Below the pieces are notes generated by a model that made no database searches, was not told the origin of the DNA, and saw nothing but the letters and a program-made list of their open reading frames with translations. A DNA stretch of 64,000 nt, taken from NCBI GenBank assembly GCA_963804595.1, contig CAWDQZ010000009.1, positions 320,553 through 384,552 on the forward strand, written 5' to 3'. The number at the start of each line of letters is the position of its first letter. Positions within the stretch are counted from its first letter, which is position 1. This stretch comes from DASUPK01 sp963804595 (GTDB lineage Bacteria; Actinomycetota; Thermoleophilia; Solirubrobacterales; 70-9). Of this stretch, positions 9,240 through 18,263 are shown piece after piece. The position numbers were made by a program, and so were the translations under genes.

Positions 9240-9689
9240 TTGACCGCCGAGTGCCGCCTCACCGTCACGGTGCGCCAAGCCCGTGATGCGGGGGAGATCC
9301 AGGCTGCGATGGATCTCCGGGTCCGCGTCTTCGTCGATGAGCAGGGCGTCGACGCCGAGGAGGAGGTCGACGATCTCGACCGGGAGTCCCTGCAGATCGT
9401 CGCTCTCGACGACACCGCCGTACTCGCCACCTGCAGGCTGCGGGAGCTCGGCGAAGGCGAGTGGAAGCTGGAGCGCATGGTGGTCGAGCGGCGGGTGCGC
9501 CGGTGTGGCGTCGGCGGCCGGCTGCTCGCCGGCGCGGAGCGGGAGGCGCGCGAGCGGGGCGCTAGGGAGATGGTCCTCAACGCGCAGCGGCGGGCGGAGG
9601 GCTTCTACGCCTCGAACGGGTACCTGGCGGAGGGAGACACCTTCATCGAGGCCGAGATCGAGCACGTGCGGATGCGGAAGGCGCTCTAG
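9240..9689 (+). CDS. GNAT-family N-acetyltransferase
   Basis: 149 residues from a TTG at 9240; a GTG at 9270 is an alternative start, and neither has a strong ribosome binding site. The sequence matches the ElaA/GNAT type: MDLRVRVFVDEQGV near the N terminus, CRLRELGEGEWKLERMVV, then the acetyl-CoA loop RRCGVGGRLLAGAEREARERG and LNAQRRAEGFYASNGY. Substrate unknown. It ends directly at the galT start (stop at 9687-9689, GTG at 9690), suggesting co-transcription. Confidence 0.86.
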   Translation: MTAECRLTVTVRQARDAGEIQAAMDLRVRVFVDEQGVDAEEEVDDLDRESLQIVALDDTAVLATCRLRELGEGEWKLERMVVERRVRRCGVGGRLLAGAEREARERGAREMVLNAQRRAEGFYASNGYLAEGDTFIEAEIEHVRMRKAL

Positions 9690-10775
9690 GTGGCCGACGA
9701 GAAGCCCACACCGGAGGTCCGCCTCGATCAGCTCACGGGCCTGCGGACGATCCTCTCCCCCGCGCGGGCCGACCGCCCCTTCGACTTCGGTGGCGCACCG
9801 ACGGGGCCGAACGACGAGGCGCGGGAGAAGTGCCCCTTCTGCGAGGGCCGCGAGGACCGCACCCCGCCGGAGATCTGGGCGGATCGCCCGGGCGGCGGCG
9901 ATCCCGACACGCCGGGGTGGCGGGTTCGCGCCGTTCCCAACCTCTACCCGGCGCTGGCCCAGACCTGGGAGGACGAGTCGGCGGGCGCGCCCGAGGGTGG
10001 ATCGGAGGACGGCGGTGGGCTGTCCGCAGCCGGGGACCCGCTGCGGGCGTCCTCCCGTGGACGGGAACCCGACCTGTTCCGCGCCTCGGTGGCCACCGGC
10101 TTCCACGAGGTGATCGTCAACGCGCCCGAGCACCACACCTCTCTCGGACAACTGGACGATTCCGAGCTCGCCGCCGCGGTGGCAGGCTGGCGGGAGAGGA
10201 TGCGGGCCTACGCCGAGCGGGCGGCTTACACGCAGCTGATCGTCAACGAGGGGCCCGACGCCGGCGCATCGTTGGAGCACAGCCACGCACAGCTCTACGC
10301 GCTGGGCTTCGTCCCCGCTGCGGTCGCCCGCGAGCGGGAGCGCTTCTCCTCCTACAACCTGCACACGATGGGCGGCGACCTACTGGCGGAGATCGCCTCG
10401 GAGGAGGTGCGCCGGCGCGAACGGCTGGTCGCGATCGACGACGATGCTCTGCTCATCTGCCCGTGGGCGTCGCGTTCACCGTTCGAGCTGAGGATCATCC
10501 CCCGCACCGCCGCGCAGAGCTTCGAGCGGGACGGGGAGGTGGGCCTCGGCATGCTGCGGACCGCGCTGCGGGCGCTGGATGCCCGTTTCGGCTCGGTCCC
10601 GCAGTTCAACGCCTGGACGATCACCGCCCCGCGCGGGGCCGAGACCTTCCACTGGCACCTGGACATCGCGCCGCGAATCGGGATCCGCGCCGGATTCGAG
10701 ATGTCGACCGGCGTCGAGCTCAACGTCTTCCCTCCAGAGCGCGCCGCGGCTGAGCTGCGCGAGGCGCTTGGGTAG
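9690..10775 (+). CDS. galT: Galactose-1-phosphate uridylyltransferase (or related HIT-fold nucleotidyltransferase)
   Basis: 361 residues, GTG start. Family features in order: zinc site CPFCEG, NLYPAL, GFHEVIVNAPEHHTSL, LIVNEGPDAGASLEHSHAQLYA, and the second-half FHWHLDIAPR. In GalT the reaction is UDP-glucose + galactose-1-P to UDP-galactose + glucose-1-P, by a covalent uridylyl-histidine in HxHxQ; here that region reads EHSHAQ, which fits. No other Leloir genes are nearby, so it could instead be a related sugar-1-phosphate nucleotidyl- or adenylyltransferase. Confidence 0.85.
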   Translation: MADEKPTPEVRLDQLTGLRTILSPARADRPFDFGGAPTGPNDEAREKCPFCEGREDRTPPEIWADRPGGGDPDTPGWRVRAVPNLYPALAQTWEDESAGAPEGGSEDGGGLSAAGDPLRASSRGREPDLFRASVATGFHEVIVNAPEHHTSLGQLDDSELAAAVAGWRERMRAYAERAAYTQLIVNEGPDAGASLEHSHAQLYALGFVPAAVARERERFSSYNLHTMGGDLLAEIASEEVRRRERLVAIDDDALLICPWASRSPFELRIIPRTAAQSFERDGEVGLGMLRTALRALDARFGSVPQFNAWTITAPRGAETFHWHLDIAPRIGIRAGFEMSTGVELNVFPPERAAAELREALG

Positions 10776-10787
10776 GGTCATCCCTTC

Positions 10788-11426
10788 GTGCCGCCCGTCC
10801 GTCGCCCGATTCCCCGCTTCATCGCCGACGCCAGCGTCGAGGGGCTTCCCTATGGCCGCTGGGGGCAGCGGCTGCGCGACGAGTTCGCCAAGGCCTGTGA
10901 GCCCCACCTCGCCGAGGCCGGAGGGCCGCCCGGCGAGGTGACCTGGTTCCCGGAGCGTGCCTGGGGCGGCCGGGTCTACGTTCCCGCGGTCGCCCCCGTT
11001 GATGGCGCGGCCGAGCCGAGCGAGTTCTTCGGGTTCGTCTCCTTCGTGCGACCGGCCGAGGAAGAGGAAGGCGAGGCGGGCGACTTCGAGGCCAGCGCCG
11101 ACTTCACCGACGTGACCGCCGACCAGAACCCGGACTGGATGATCGATCTGAACGAGGAGGTGATCGGCACCTGGCGTGGTGAGAGCGATCGCCGGGGGGA
11201 CGTCACGCTGGTCTGGGGAACGCCCCTGATCCCGGGCGCGAAGGCGGCGACGGCCGAACTCGAGGCGGAGGTCGTCGACCAGACGCCGATCGCGGACGAG
11301 CGCTTCTCCCTGATCGCACTCGACGCCGTCAGGGGGTTTCCCGATGAGCTCTTCCTCGAGGTCAAGGTCTGGAGCAGCCAGGGGCAGCAGCTCGCCGCCG
11401 AGAGCCTCTACGAGGAGCCCGAGTAG
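10788..11426 (+). CDS. Conserved-looking hypothetical protein
   Basis: 212 residues, GTG start 12 bases after galT. I do not recognise it. It has no signal peptide and no membrane segment, is acidic, and contains aromatic-rich stretches (FVSFVRPAEE, WMIDLNEEVIGTWRGE, VTLVWGTPLIPG) suggesting a beta-rich soluble fold. Coding bias resembles its neighbours, so it is probably real. A TAGGGT box overlapping the galT stop 10 bases upstream could give it its own, nearly leaderless, transcript. Position suggests co-expression with galT. Confidence 0.7.
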   Translation: MPPVRRPIPRFIADASVEGLPYGRWGQRLRDEFAKACEPHLAEAGGPPGEVTWFPERAWGGRVYVPAVAPVDGAAEPSEFFGFVSFVRPAEEEEGEAGDFEASADFTDVTADQNPDWMIDLNEEVIGTWRGESDRRGDVTLVWGTPLIPGAKAATAELEAEVVDQTPIADERFSLIALDAVRGFPDELFLEVKVWSSQGQQLAAESLYEEPE

Positions 11427-11611
11427 GCCTCGCTCGGCGCTGGCGAGGTGCGCGCGGAGCGAATTGCCGAGCGGTGTCGGAGGCCTTCGGGTTCGGGGTC
11501 TCGTCGAAGGCGGCCTCGAAGCCGACGCGGTGAAGCAGTTCCCTGCCATGTCGATCAGCGGGCCGGCAGCCGTTAACAAGACCGGCAGGCTGCGCATCCG
11601 CATCCAGCGAT

Positions 11612-12106
11612 TCAGCCGCCGTCGAGGTGGAGATCCATCAACTCAACGTCGAGGATCCGCCCGAACTTCTCGCCGCATCGGCGCTGGGTGCCGATGCGGG
11701 TGAAGCCGGAGCGCTCGCACAGCCGGATGCTCGCCTCGTTCGCCTCGCCGATCCTTGCGAGTACCACCCCGACACCGACCTCTCGCGCTCGCTCGACGAG
11801 GGCCTCGAGCAGTGAGTGCCCGACCGCGCGACCACGGAAGTTGCGCTGCACGTAGACCGAGCCTTCACCAGTGCGGGCGTACGCTCCACGTGACGACCAC
11901 GGGTTCAGGCTCGCCCATCCGACGACGCGACGGTCGATCTCCGCGACGATTACGGGATGGCGATCAGTGTCGCGCTCGGTGAGCCAGCCATCATCGCGAC
12001 CGATCACCAGCGGCTCGGTATCGAAGGTCGCGGTGCCGTGCAGGACCTCGTGGTTGTAGATCTCGAAGATCGCCTCGAGATCGTCGATTCGAGCCTCACG
12101 GATCGT
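11612..12106 (-). CDS. Phosphinothricin-acetyltransferase-like GNAT enzyme with no canonical start
   Basis: About 165 residues. The protein pattern IREARIDDLEAIFEIYNHEV, then GTATFDTEP, HPVIVAEIDRRVVGWASL, RGRAVGHSLLEALVERA and EANEASIRLCERSGF matches the Pat/Bar branch of GNAT acetyltransferases. The conserved N terminus lies upstream of the first ATG/GTG in frame (GTG at 12007), which would remove about 33 conserved residues. Upstream only CTG (12121) or ACG/ATC (12106/12103) are available before a stop near 12211. A GTG at 12099 would fit if one G were added to the following GAGG. The gene is therefore either started non-canonically or frame-damaged at its 5' end. Coordinates are given to the first conserved codon. 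Confidence 0.7.
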   Translation of the reverse strand, partial: TIREARIDDLEAIFEIYNHEVLHGTATFDTEPLVIGRDDGWLTERDTDRHPVIVAEIDRRVVGWASLNPWSSRGAYARTGEGSVYVQRNFRGRAVGHSLLEALVERAREVGVGVVLARIGEANEASIRLCERSGFTRIGTQRRCGEKFGRILDVELMDLHLDGG

Positions 12107-12221
12107 TGCCTGGGCGGCCAGGGTGCGACGACTGTATTGAGCCGGGTCGTGAGCTGAGTCGCCGTCGATTCGCTGCCCGGATGCAACCTTCCGCTCGCAT
12201 ATGGCGGCCTAGCATGGGGTA

Positions 12222-13043
12222 ATCACCGACGACCCTCTCGAGCTGAACCGGGCGCGCTGGGACGCCCTGGCCGCCGTCCACGGCCAGGACGCCGTCTACG
12301 ACTCCGAGGGCCTCGTCGCCGGCCGCTACGACTTGCGGGAGGCCGAGGCGGCGGCCGTGGCGCAAGCCGCCCCCGAGCTGCGCGGACGCGACGTCGTGCA
12401 CATCCAGTGCCACATCGGGTTCGACACGATCGCGCTCGCGCGCCGCGGCGCGCGCGTGACGGGCGTGGACTTCTCGCGCGCCTCGCTGACCAAGGCCGCG
12501 GACCTGGCCGAGCGCTGCGGCGTTGAGATCGAGTGGGTGCAAGCCGACGCTGCCGCACTGCCGGACAGCCTGCGCGGCGGCTTCGACCTCGCCTACGCCA
12601 CGATCGGGGCGATCAGCTGGATCGAGGACATCGGCGCGTGGATGCGCTGCGCCGCGGCGACGCTGCGGCCCGGCGGCCGGCTCGTGCTTGTCGAGATCCA
12701 CCCGCTTTATGGGATGGTCGAAGCAGCGGGCGAGCCGCTGCGGCTCGACTTCCCCTATGCGTTCGACGGGCCTCGCCGCTTCGACGAGCCCGGTTCCTAC
12801 GCCGACCCGGACGCGAACGTGTCGGTTACCGCCGAGGTCGGCTACGGGCACTCGCTGGGGGAGGTTGTCAACGCCGCGATCGCCGCGGGGCTGCGGATCG
12901 ACGCGCTACGAGAGCACATGGAGACCGACCTCGATCCCCGCGGAGACCTGCTGACCCAGGGGGAGGACGGCCGCTACCGGCTCGAGGTGTCGGGCGAGCG
13001 CCTCCCTGTCCTCTTCACGCTGATCGCGACCCGCCCTGCCTGA
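12222..13043 (+). CDS. Class I SAM-dependent methyltransferase with damaged or unusual start
   Basis: About 273 residues. The family N-terminal pattern NRARWDALAAVHG...YD is followed by the SAM-binding region VVHIQCHIGFDTIALARRGARVTGVDFS, then the motif IV-like region FDLAYATIGAISWI and LRPGGRLVLVEIHP. No ATG, GTG or TTG precedes the conserved N terminus in frame; an in-frame TAG lies at 12210. The first usable start is TTG 12333, which would cut off the N-terminal motif. Adding one G to the G run at 12216-12219 would restore ATG GGG GTA ATC in frame from the ATG at 12214, so a homopolymer indel is likely. A TAGCAT box at 12210-12215 could be its promoter. Substrate unknown. Confidence 0.75.
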   Translation: MTDDPLELNRARWDALAAVHGQDAVYDSEGLVAGRYDLREAEAAAVAQAAPELRGRDVVHIQCHIGFDTIALARRGARVTGVDFSRASLTKAADLAERCGVEIEWVQADAAALPDSLRGGFDLAYATIGAISWIEDIGAWMRCAAATLRPGGRLVLVEIHPLYGMVEAAGEPLRLDFPYAFDGPRRFDEPGSYADPDANVSVTAEVGYGHSLGEVVNAAIAAGLRIDALREHMETDLDPRGDLLTQGEDGRYRLEVSGERLPVLFTLIATRPA

Positions 13044-13159
13044 CCGCGCCCTCGATTGGGCAGAAATGGTCAGAAACTCCGATTCCGCCGATACGCTGGA
13101 TCGGTTGGTGGACGCCCCCGAGTCGGCGATTCCAGGCCTGGAGCGGAAACCAACACTTG

Positions 13160-13233
<74 letters not shown>

Positions 13234-13348
13234 CTCTACCTGAGCGCTCGTACGCGCCGGCTGATCGCGCGAGCGGTGAGGGGCTGGCCAAGCGGCGCGT
13301 AACACGTCCGTCACCCCGCCCGGCGCCCGAGGGTGATAGGACTACCGC

Positions 13349-13762
13349 GTGATCTCCACCGTCGCTGTGGGCACGGATGGCTCCGAGACGGCCGGCGAGG
13401 CAGTCCAGCAGGCCGCCGAGTTCGCGCGCCGCTTCGACGCGAAGCTGGTCCTGCTCAGCGCGTTCAAGGAAGGGGCGCCGCCGACCGTCACCGACGAGGC
13501 CCAGTGGGCCTACAGCCCGGCGGCCCAGCTGCGGGAGATCCTCGCCCGGACCGAGACCGAGTTGAACCAGCAGGGAATCGAATGCACGACCCTGGTCGAC
13601 GAGGGAGACCCGGGCGACGTGCTGGTGCGCCTGGCAGATGACTGCGGCGCAGACGTCCTCGTGATCGGCAACAAGGGCATTCACCGACGGGTCCTGGGGA
13701 GCGTGCCGAAGTCGGTGGCGCACAACGCCGACTGCTCGGTCTACGTCGTCAAGACGACCTAG
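13349..13762 (+). CDS. Universal stress protein (UspA family)
   Basis: 137 residues, GTG start. Begins STVAVGTDGSETAGEAVQQA and ends with the ATP-binding signature GNKGIHRRVLGSVPKSVAH...VYVVK, which fits the nucleotide-binding UspA subclass (G-2x-G-9x-G-S/T). Single-domain, cytosolic. A TAGGAC(T) box at 13337-13343 lies six bases before the GTG, consistent with an almost leaderless transcript. Probably a stress-response protein; it may head the transcript that runs into the hut genes. Confidence 0.92.
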   Translation: MISTVAVGTDGSETAGEAVQQAAEFARRFDAKLVLLSAFKEGAPPTVTDEAQWAYSPAAQLREILARTETELNQQGIECTTLVDEGDPGDVLVRLADDCGADVLVIGNKGIHRRVLGSVPKSVAHNADCSVYVVKTT

Positions 13763-13787
13763 CGTCGCCGCGTGGAATAGTCAGCGC

Positions 13788-14504
13788 GTGGCCGAGACCC
13801 TGTCGGTACCGCGTCGCTTCAACGGGCCGCTCGAAAGCGGTCACGGCGGTTACTGCTCTGCGGTCCTCGCCGCGTTCGTCGACGGGCCGGCCGAGGTCAC
13901 TCTGAGAAGCCCCGTTCCGCTCGAGACCGCGCTCGATGTCGTTCGCGGGGATGACGGCACGGTCCGAGTGGCCGAAGGCGAGACGCTCGTCGCCGAGGCC
14001 GCGCCGACGCCCGAGCTCGATCTGGAGGTTCCCGACCGGGTGAGTGTGGAGGAGGCGCGCGCGGCGAAGGCCCGCTACCGGGGATCGACCGAGGGCCTCT
14101 TCAGTCATTGCTTCGTCTGCGGGCCAGGTCGCGAGGATGCGCTGGGCGTATTCGCGGGCGAGGTTGAGGACCGTGAGGTCGTCGCGTCGACATGGACGCC
14201 GCCCGAATGGACGGCGGACGACGCGGGGGCCGTGCTGCCCGAATTCATCTGGGCCGTCATGGACTGCCCCACCTACTTCGCCGCCTACCGGGAGGGAGCG
14301 ATGCCGATGAGCTTCCTCGGTCGGATGGCGGCGCGGATCGACGCGCCGGTGCTCGCCGGCGAGGAGCACGTCGTCATGGCCTGGCCGATCTCGCGGGACG
14401 GGCGGAAGCAGGACGCCGGAGCGGCGGTCATCTCGAGCGAGGGCGAGGTGCAGGCTGTCGCGCGGGCTCTGATGATCGAGCCGCGGGAGGCTCACGGACC
14501 GTGA
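13788..14504 (+). CDS. Hotdog/thioesterase-like protein upstream of hutH
   Basis: 238 residues, GTG start. Layout suggests a double-hotdog thioesterase: FNGPLESGHGGYCSAVLAAFVDGP near the N terminus, a central CFVCGP...DALGVFAG segment, then AVMDCPTYFAA, LGRMAARI and VVMAWPISRDGRKQDAGAAVI. The GHGG and HCFVCGPGR pieces resemble acyl-CoA thioesterase-like proteins, but I cannot name a substrate. The stop overlaps the GTG of hutH (GTGA), placing it in the histidine-degradation transcript. Its product may be related to that pathway or simply co-transcribed. Confidence 0.68.
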   Translation: MAETLSVPRRFNGPLESGHGGYCSAVLAAFVDGPAEVTLRSPVPLETALDVVRGDDGTVRVAEGETLVAEAAPTPELDLEVPDRVSVEEARAAKARYRGSTEGLFSHCFVCGPGREDALGVFAGEVEDREVVASTWTPPEWTADDAGAVLPEFIWAVMDCPTYFAAYREGAMPMSFLGRMAARIDAPVLAGEEHVVMAWPISRDGRKQDAGAAVISSEGEVQAVARALMIEPREAHGP

Positions 14505-16033
14505 TCGAGCTGACCGGCGAGGGGCTGACGCCAGCGCAGGTGGTCTCCGTCGCCCGGGACGACGCGGAGGTCGAACTGGCCGATCGGGCTCGCGCGGCAA
14601 TGGAGAAGAGCGCCGCTGTCGTCGACGGGCTGACCGCCTCGTCGGAGCCCGCCTACGGAGTCTCGACCGGCTTCGGCTCCCTGGCGACGACGCGGATCCC
14701 CGCGGAGCGCCGCGAGGAGCTCCAGCGGGCGTTGCTTCGCTCTCACGCGGCCGGGATGGGAGATCCGGTCGAGCGCGAGGTCGTGCGGGCGATGATGCTT
14801 CTGCGGGCCCGATCGCTGGCGATGGGGTATTCGGGCGCGCGGCCGGAGGTCGCCGACGTCATCCTCCGGCTGCTGAACGCGGGCCTCACCCCTCTCGTTT
14901 TCGAACACGGCTCGCTCGGCGCAAGCGGCGATCTGGCGCCGTTGGCGCATTGCGCCCTGGTGCTGATCGGAGAGGGAGAGGTCAGCGACGGGTCGGGCGG
15001 CAGGCGGGCGGCTGCTGAGGCGCTGGCGGAGGCCGGACTCCAGCCGCTCACGCTGCGGGCCAAGGAGGGGCTCGCGCTGATCAACGGCACGGACGGCATC
15101 CTCGGGATGCTGATCCTGGCCGTCGCGGACCTCCGCTCGCTGCTCCGGGGGGCCGACATCGCGGCGGCGATGTCGGTCGAGGCTCTGCTGGGGACCGACC
15201 GGGCCTTCGCCGAGGATCTGATCGCGCTGCGGCCGCAGCCGGGACAGGCCGACAGCGCCGCCAACCTGCGCCGTCTGCTCGCCGGCTCGCCGATCGTCGC
15301 CAGCCATCGCGAGGACGACCCCCGGGTTCAGGACGCCTACTCCCTGCGCTGCGCCCCGCAGGTCAACGGCGCCGCCCGGGACGCGCTCGCCTACGCCGAG
15401 CGAGTGGCCGAGCAGGAGCTCGGCTCGGCGATCGACAACCCGATGATCCTGCCCGACGGCCGGGTCGAGTCCTGCGGCAACTTCCACGGTGCGCCCCTCG
15501 GGCTCGCCTGCGACCTGCTCGCTATGGCGGTCGCCGACACGGGGGCGATCGCCGAGCGCCGCACGGACCGCCTGCTCGATGCCAGTCGCTCGGAGGGGCT
15601 CCCCCCGTTCCTCGCGGAGGACCCGGGAGTCAACTCCGGCCTGATGATCAGTCAGTACACCCAGGCGGCGATGGTGTCCGAGAACCGGCGGCTGGCCGTT
15701 CCGGCGGGTGTCGATTCGCTGCCGACCAGCGCGATGCAGGAGGACCACGTCTCGATGGGCTGGTCGGCGGCTCGGAAGCTGCGCACGGCCATCTACAACC
15801 TCGGCCGGATCCTCGCGGTGGAGGCGGTGTGCGCCGCGCGCGGGCTCGAACTGCGTGCCCCGCTGGAGCCCGGGCCGGGAACCGGGGCGGCCGTTGCGGC
15901 GATCCGGGCGGCGGGGGTCCCCGGGCCGGGTCCCGACCGCCGGGTGGCCCCAGAGCTCGAGGCCGCGGAGCGGCTGGTGGCCACGGGTGGGATCGTGAGC
16001 GCCGTGGAAGAGGAGGTCGGGGAGCTCCGATGA
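14501..16033 (+). CDS. hutH: Histidine ammonia-lyase
   Basis: 510 residues from GTG 14501, which overlaps the previous stop; the same frame is open upstream but belongs to the overlapped gene. Removes ammonia from L-histidine to give urocanate. The MIO-cofactor triad Ala-Ser-Gly is seen in GSLGASGDLAPLAH. Also visible: YGVSTGFGSLA near the N terminus, NGTDGILGM, QDAYSLRCAPQVNGA and the late QEDHVSMGWSAARKL. First enzyme of the hut operon; stop overlaps hutU start (ATGA). Confidence 0.97.
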   Translation: MIELTGEGLTPAQVVSVARDDAEVELADRARAAMEKSAAVVDGLTASSEPAYGVSTGFGSLATTRIPAERREELQRALLRSHAAGMGDPVEREVVRAMMLLRARSLAMGYSGARPEVADVILRLLNAGLTPLVFEHGSLGASGDLAPLAHCALVLIGEGEVSDGSGGRRAAAEALAEAGLQPLTLRAKEGLALINGTDGILGMLILAVADLRSLLRGADIAAAMSVEALLGTDRAFAEDLIALRPQPGQADSAANLRRLLAGSPIVASHREDDPRVQDAYSLRCAPQVNGAARDALAYAERVAEQELGSAIDNPMILPDGRVESCGNFHGAPLGLACDLLAMAVADTGAIAERRTDRLLDASRSEGLPPFLAEDPGVNSGLMISQYTQAAMVSENRRLAVPAGVDSLPTSAMQEDHVSMGWSAARKLRTAIYNLGRILAVEAVCAARGLELRAPLEPGPGTGAAVAAIRAAGVPGPGPDRRVAPELEAAERLVATGGIVSAVEEEVGELR

Positions 16034-17691
16034 GCGGTCCTCGCGAAGTCCGCGCCCCGCGGGGCGGCAAGCTGTCATGCAGGGGCTGGCAGCAGGAGGC
16101 GGTGCTGCGCATGCTGATGAACAACCTGGACCCCGAGGTCGCGGAGAATCCCGACCAACTCGTCGTCTACGGCGGCAGCGGCCGAGCCGCGCGATCCTGG
16201 GAGGCGTTCGACGCGATCGTGCGGTCACTGCGTGAGCTGGGCGACGACGAGACGCTGCTCGTGCAGTCGGGCAAGCCGGTCGGTGTCTTTCGCACCCACG
16301 AGTGGTCGCCCCGCGTCTTGATTGCGAACTCGAACCTGGTCGGCGAGTGGGACAACTGGGACCAGTTCCGCAGGCTCGAGGCGGAGGGCCTGACGATGTA
16401 CGGACAGATGACCGCGGGCTCCTGGATCTACATCGGGACCCAGGGGATCGTCCAGGGGACCTATGAATGCTTCGCGGAGATCGCCAGGCGCCGCTTCACG
16501 GGCTCGCTCGAGGGAACGATCACCCTGACCGCCGGACTCGGCGGAATGGGAGGCGCACAGCCGCTCGCGATCACGATGAACGGTGGCGTTGCGCTCTGCG
16601 TCGAGGTCGACGAGAGCCGCCTGCGCCGGCGCATCGATACCCGCTACCTCGACGAGGAGGCGAGCGACCTCGACGACGCGATCTCACGGGTCCGGGAAGC
16701 GAAGGCGGAGGGGCGCGCGCTCAGCGTCGGGCTGCTGGCCAACGCGGCCGATGTCCTGCCAGAGCTCCAGAAGATGGGGTTCGAGGCGGACATCGTCACC
16801 GACCAGACCAGCGCCCACGACCCGCTCAGCGGCTACGTCCCGAACCTGATGACGCTGGAGGAGGCGCTGCGGCTGCGCGAGCAGGATCCCGATCAATACG
16901 TCAGGCGCTCCCGCGCCGCGATCGCCGCCCACTGCGCCGCGATGGTCGGCTTCCTCGACGCCGGGGCGGAGGTCTTCGACTACGGCAACAGCCTGCGTGC
17001 CGAGGCGGAGCTGGGCGGGTTCGAGCGGGCCTTCGCCTATCCCGGCTTCGTGCCCGCCTACATCCGCCCGCTGTTTTGCGAGGGGAAGGGGCCCTTCCGC
17101 TGGGTGGCGCTCTCCGGGGATCCGGCGGACATCGAGGCGACCGACCGGGCGGTGCTCGAGGAGATCCCGGACGACGAGGCGCTCCATCGCTGGATCACGC
17201 TCGCCGAGGAGCGGATCACCTATCAGGGCCTGCCGGCCCGGATCTGCTGGGCCGGGTACGGGGAGAGGGCGCGTCTCGGGCTGCGCTTCAACGAGCTGGT
17301 GCGCTCGGGCGAGGTCTCGGCGCCGATCGTCATCGGACGCGACCACCTGGATTCCGGCTCGGTCGCTTCCCCCTACCGCGAGACCGAGTCGATGGCGGAC
17401 GGCTCGGATCCGATCGCCGACTGGCCGCTGCTCAACGCTCTGGTGAACACGGCCGCCGGAGCGTCGTGGGTGAGCATCCACGACGGGGGCGGGGTCGGCA
17501 TCGGGCGCTCGCTCCATGCGGGAATGGTCTGCGTGGCGGACGGCACCGATCTCGCTGCGGAGAAGCTCGAGCGCGTGCTGACCAGCGACCCCGGCACGGG
17601 CGTGATGCGCCACGCGGATGCCGGCTACGAGAGGGCGATCGCGGTCGCCTCCGAGCGCGGAGTCCGGCTGCCGATGCGGGACGCCGAGTGA
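16030..17691 (+). CDS. hutU: Urocanate hydratase
   Basis: 553 residues, ATG overlapping the hutH stop. Converts urocanate to imidazolone propionate with tightly bound NAD+. Visible features: N-terminal APRGGKLSCRGWQQEAVLRMLMNN-type start, VYGGSGRAAR, TAGLGGMGGAQPLAITMNGG (NAD-binding glycine cluster), and DHLDSGSVASPYRETESM. Length is typical for the family. Stop overlaps the GTG of the deformylase-like gene. Confidence 0.97.
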   Translation: MSGPREVRAPRGGKLSCRGWQQEAVLRMLMNNLDPEVAENPDQLVVYGGSGRAARSWEAFDAIVRSLRELGDDETLLVQSGKPVGVFRTHEWSPRVLIANSNLVGEWDNWDQFRRLEAEGLTMYGQMTAGSWIYIGTQGIVQGTYECFAEIARRRFTGSLEGTITLTAGLGGMGGAQPLAITMNGGVALCVEVDESRLRRRIDTRYLDEEASDLDDAISRVREAKAEGRALSVGLLANAADVLPELQKMGFEADIVTDQTSAHDPLSGYVPNLMTLEEALRLREQDPDQYVRRSRAAIAAHCAAMVGFLDAGAEVFDYGNSLRAEAELGGFERAFAYPGFVPAYIRPLFCEGKGPFRWVALSGDPADIEATDRAVLEEIPDDEALHRWITLAEERITYQGLPARICWAGYGERARLGLRFNELVRSGEVSAPIVIGRDHLDSGSVASPYRETESMADGSDPIADWPLLNALVNTAAGASWVSIHDGGGVGIGRSLHAGMVCVADGTDLAAEKLERVLTSDPGTGVMRHADAGYERAIAVASERGVRLPMRDAE

Positions 17692-18263
17692 GCGTTCGCG
17701 AGGTCGTGCAGATCGGCGACCCGGTGCTCCGCGAGGCCAGCCGGGACGTTGCCCCCGGTGAGATCTCCTCCTCGGAGATCCAGCAACTGATCGACGACCT
17801 GATCGACACCAAGCGGGCGACCCACGGCGCCGGGATCGCAGCCAACCAGGTCGGTGAGGCGGTGCGCGTTGCGATCGTCGAGGTCGAGGAGGGAAATCCG
17901 CGCTACCCCTACAAGCCCCCGGTCCCGCTCACGGTGATGATCAACCCGGTCCTGGAGCCGCTCGGCGACGAGGTGGTCGAGATCAACGAGGGCTGCCTCT
18001 CGGTGCCGGACCTGCGCGGGAGCCTCTTGCGCCAGCTCACCGTCCGGGTTCGCTACCTCGACCGGGAGGGCCTCGAGCACGAGGAGGTCAGGCGCGGCCT
18101 GACGGCCGGCACCTTCCAGCACGAGATCGACCACCTGAACGGCACGCTGTTCGTCGACCGAGCCGATCCGAGGACGTTCGCGACCTGGCAGCAGTTCGAC
18201 CGTCATCAGCGCGAGCAGTTCGTCGAGCGCGTGGCGCGGCTCGTCGACGAAGTGGGATCGTGA
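17688..18263 (+). CDS. def: Peptide-deformylase-family metallohydrolase inside the hut operon
   Basis: 191 residues, GTG start overlapping hutU; stop overlaps hutF. All three deformylase motifs are intact: GAGIAANQ (motif 1), EGCLSVP (motif 2, metal-ligand Cys) and HEIDHLNG (motif 3, two His ligands and the catalytic Glu). Usual role is removal of the formyl group from nascent N-formyl-Met. However, it sits where a hut operon using HutF needs an N-formylglutamate deformylase (HutG), and no HutG is present here. It could therefore act on N-formyl-L-glutamate, or be an ordinary Def trapped in the operon. Family assignment is secure; substrate is inference. Confidence 0.93.
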   Translation: MSVREVVQIGDPVLREASRDVAPGEISSSEIQQLIDDLIDTKRATHGAGIAANQVGEAVRVAIVEVEEGNPRYPYKPPVPLTVMINPVLEPLGDEVVEINEGCLSVPDLRGSLLRQLTVRVRYLDREGLEHEEVRRGLTAGTFQHEIDHLNGTLFVDRADPRTFATWQQFDRHQREQFVERVARLVDEVGS

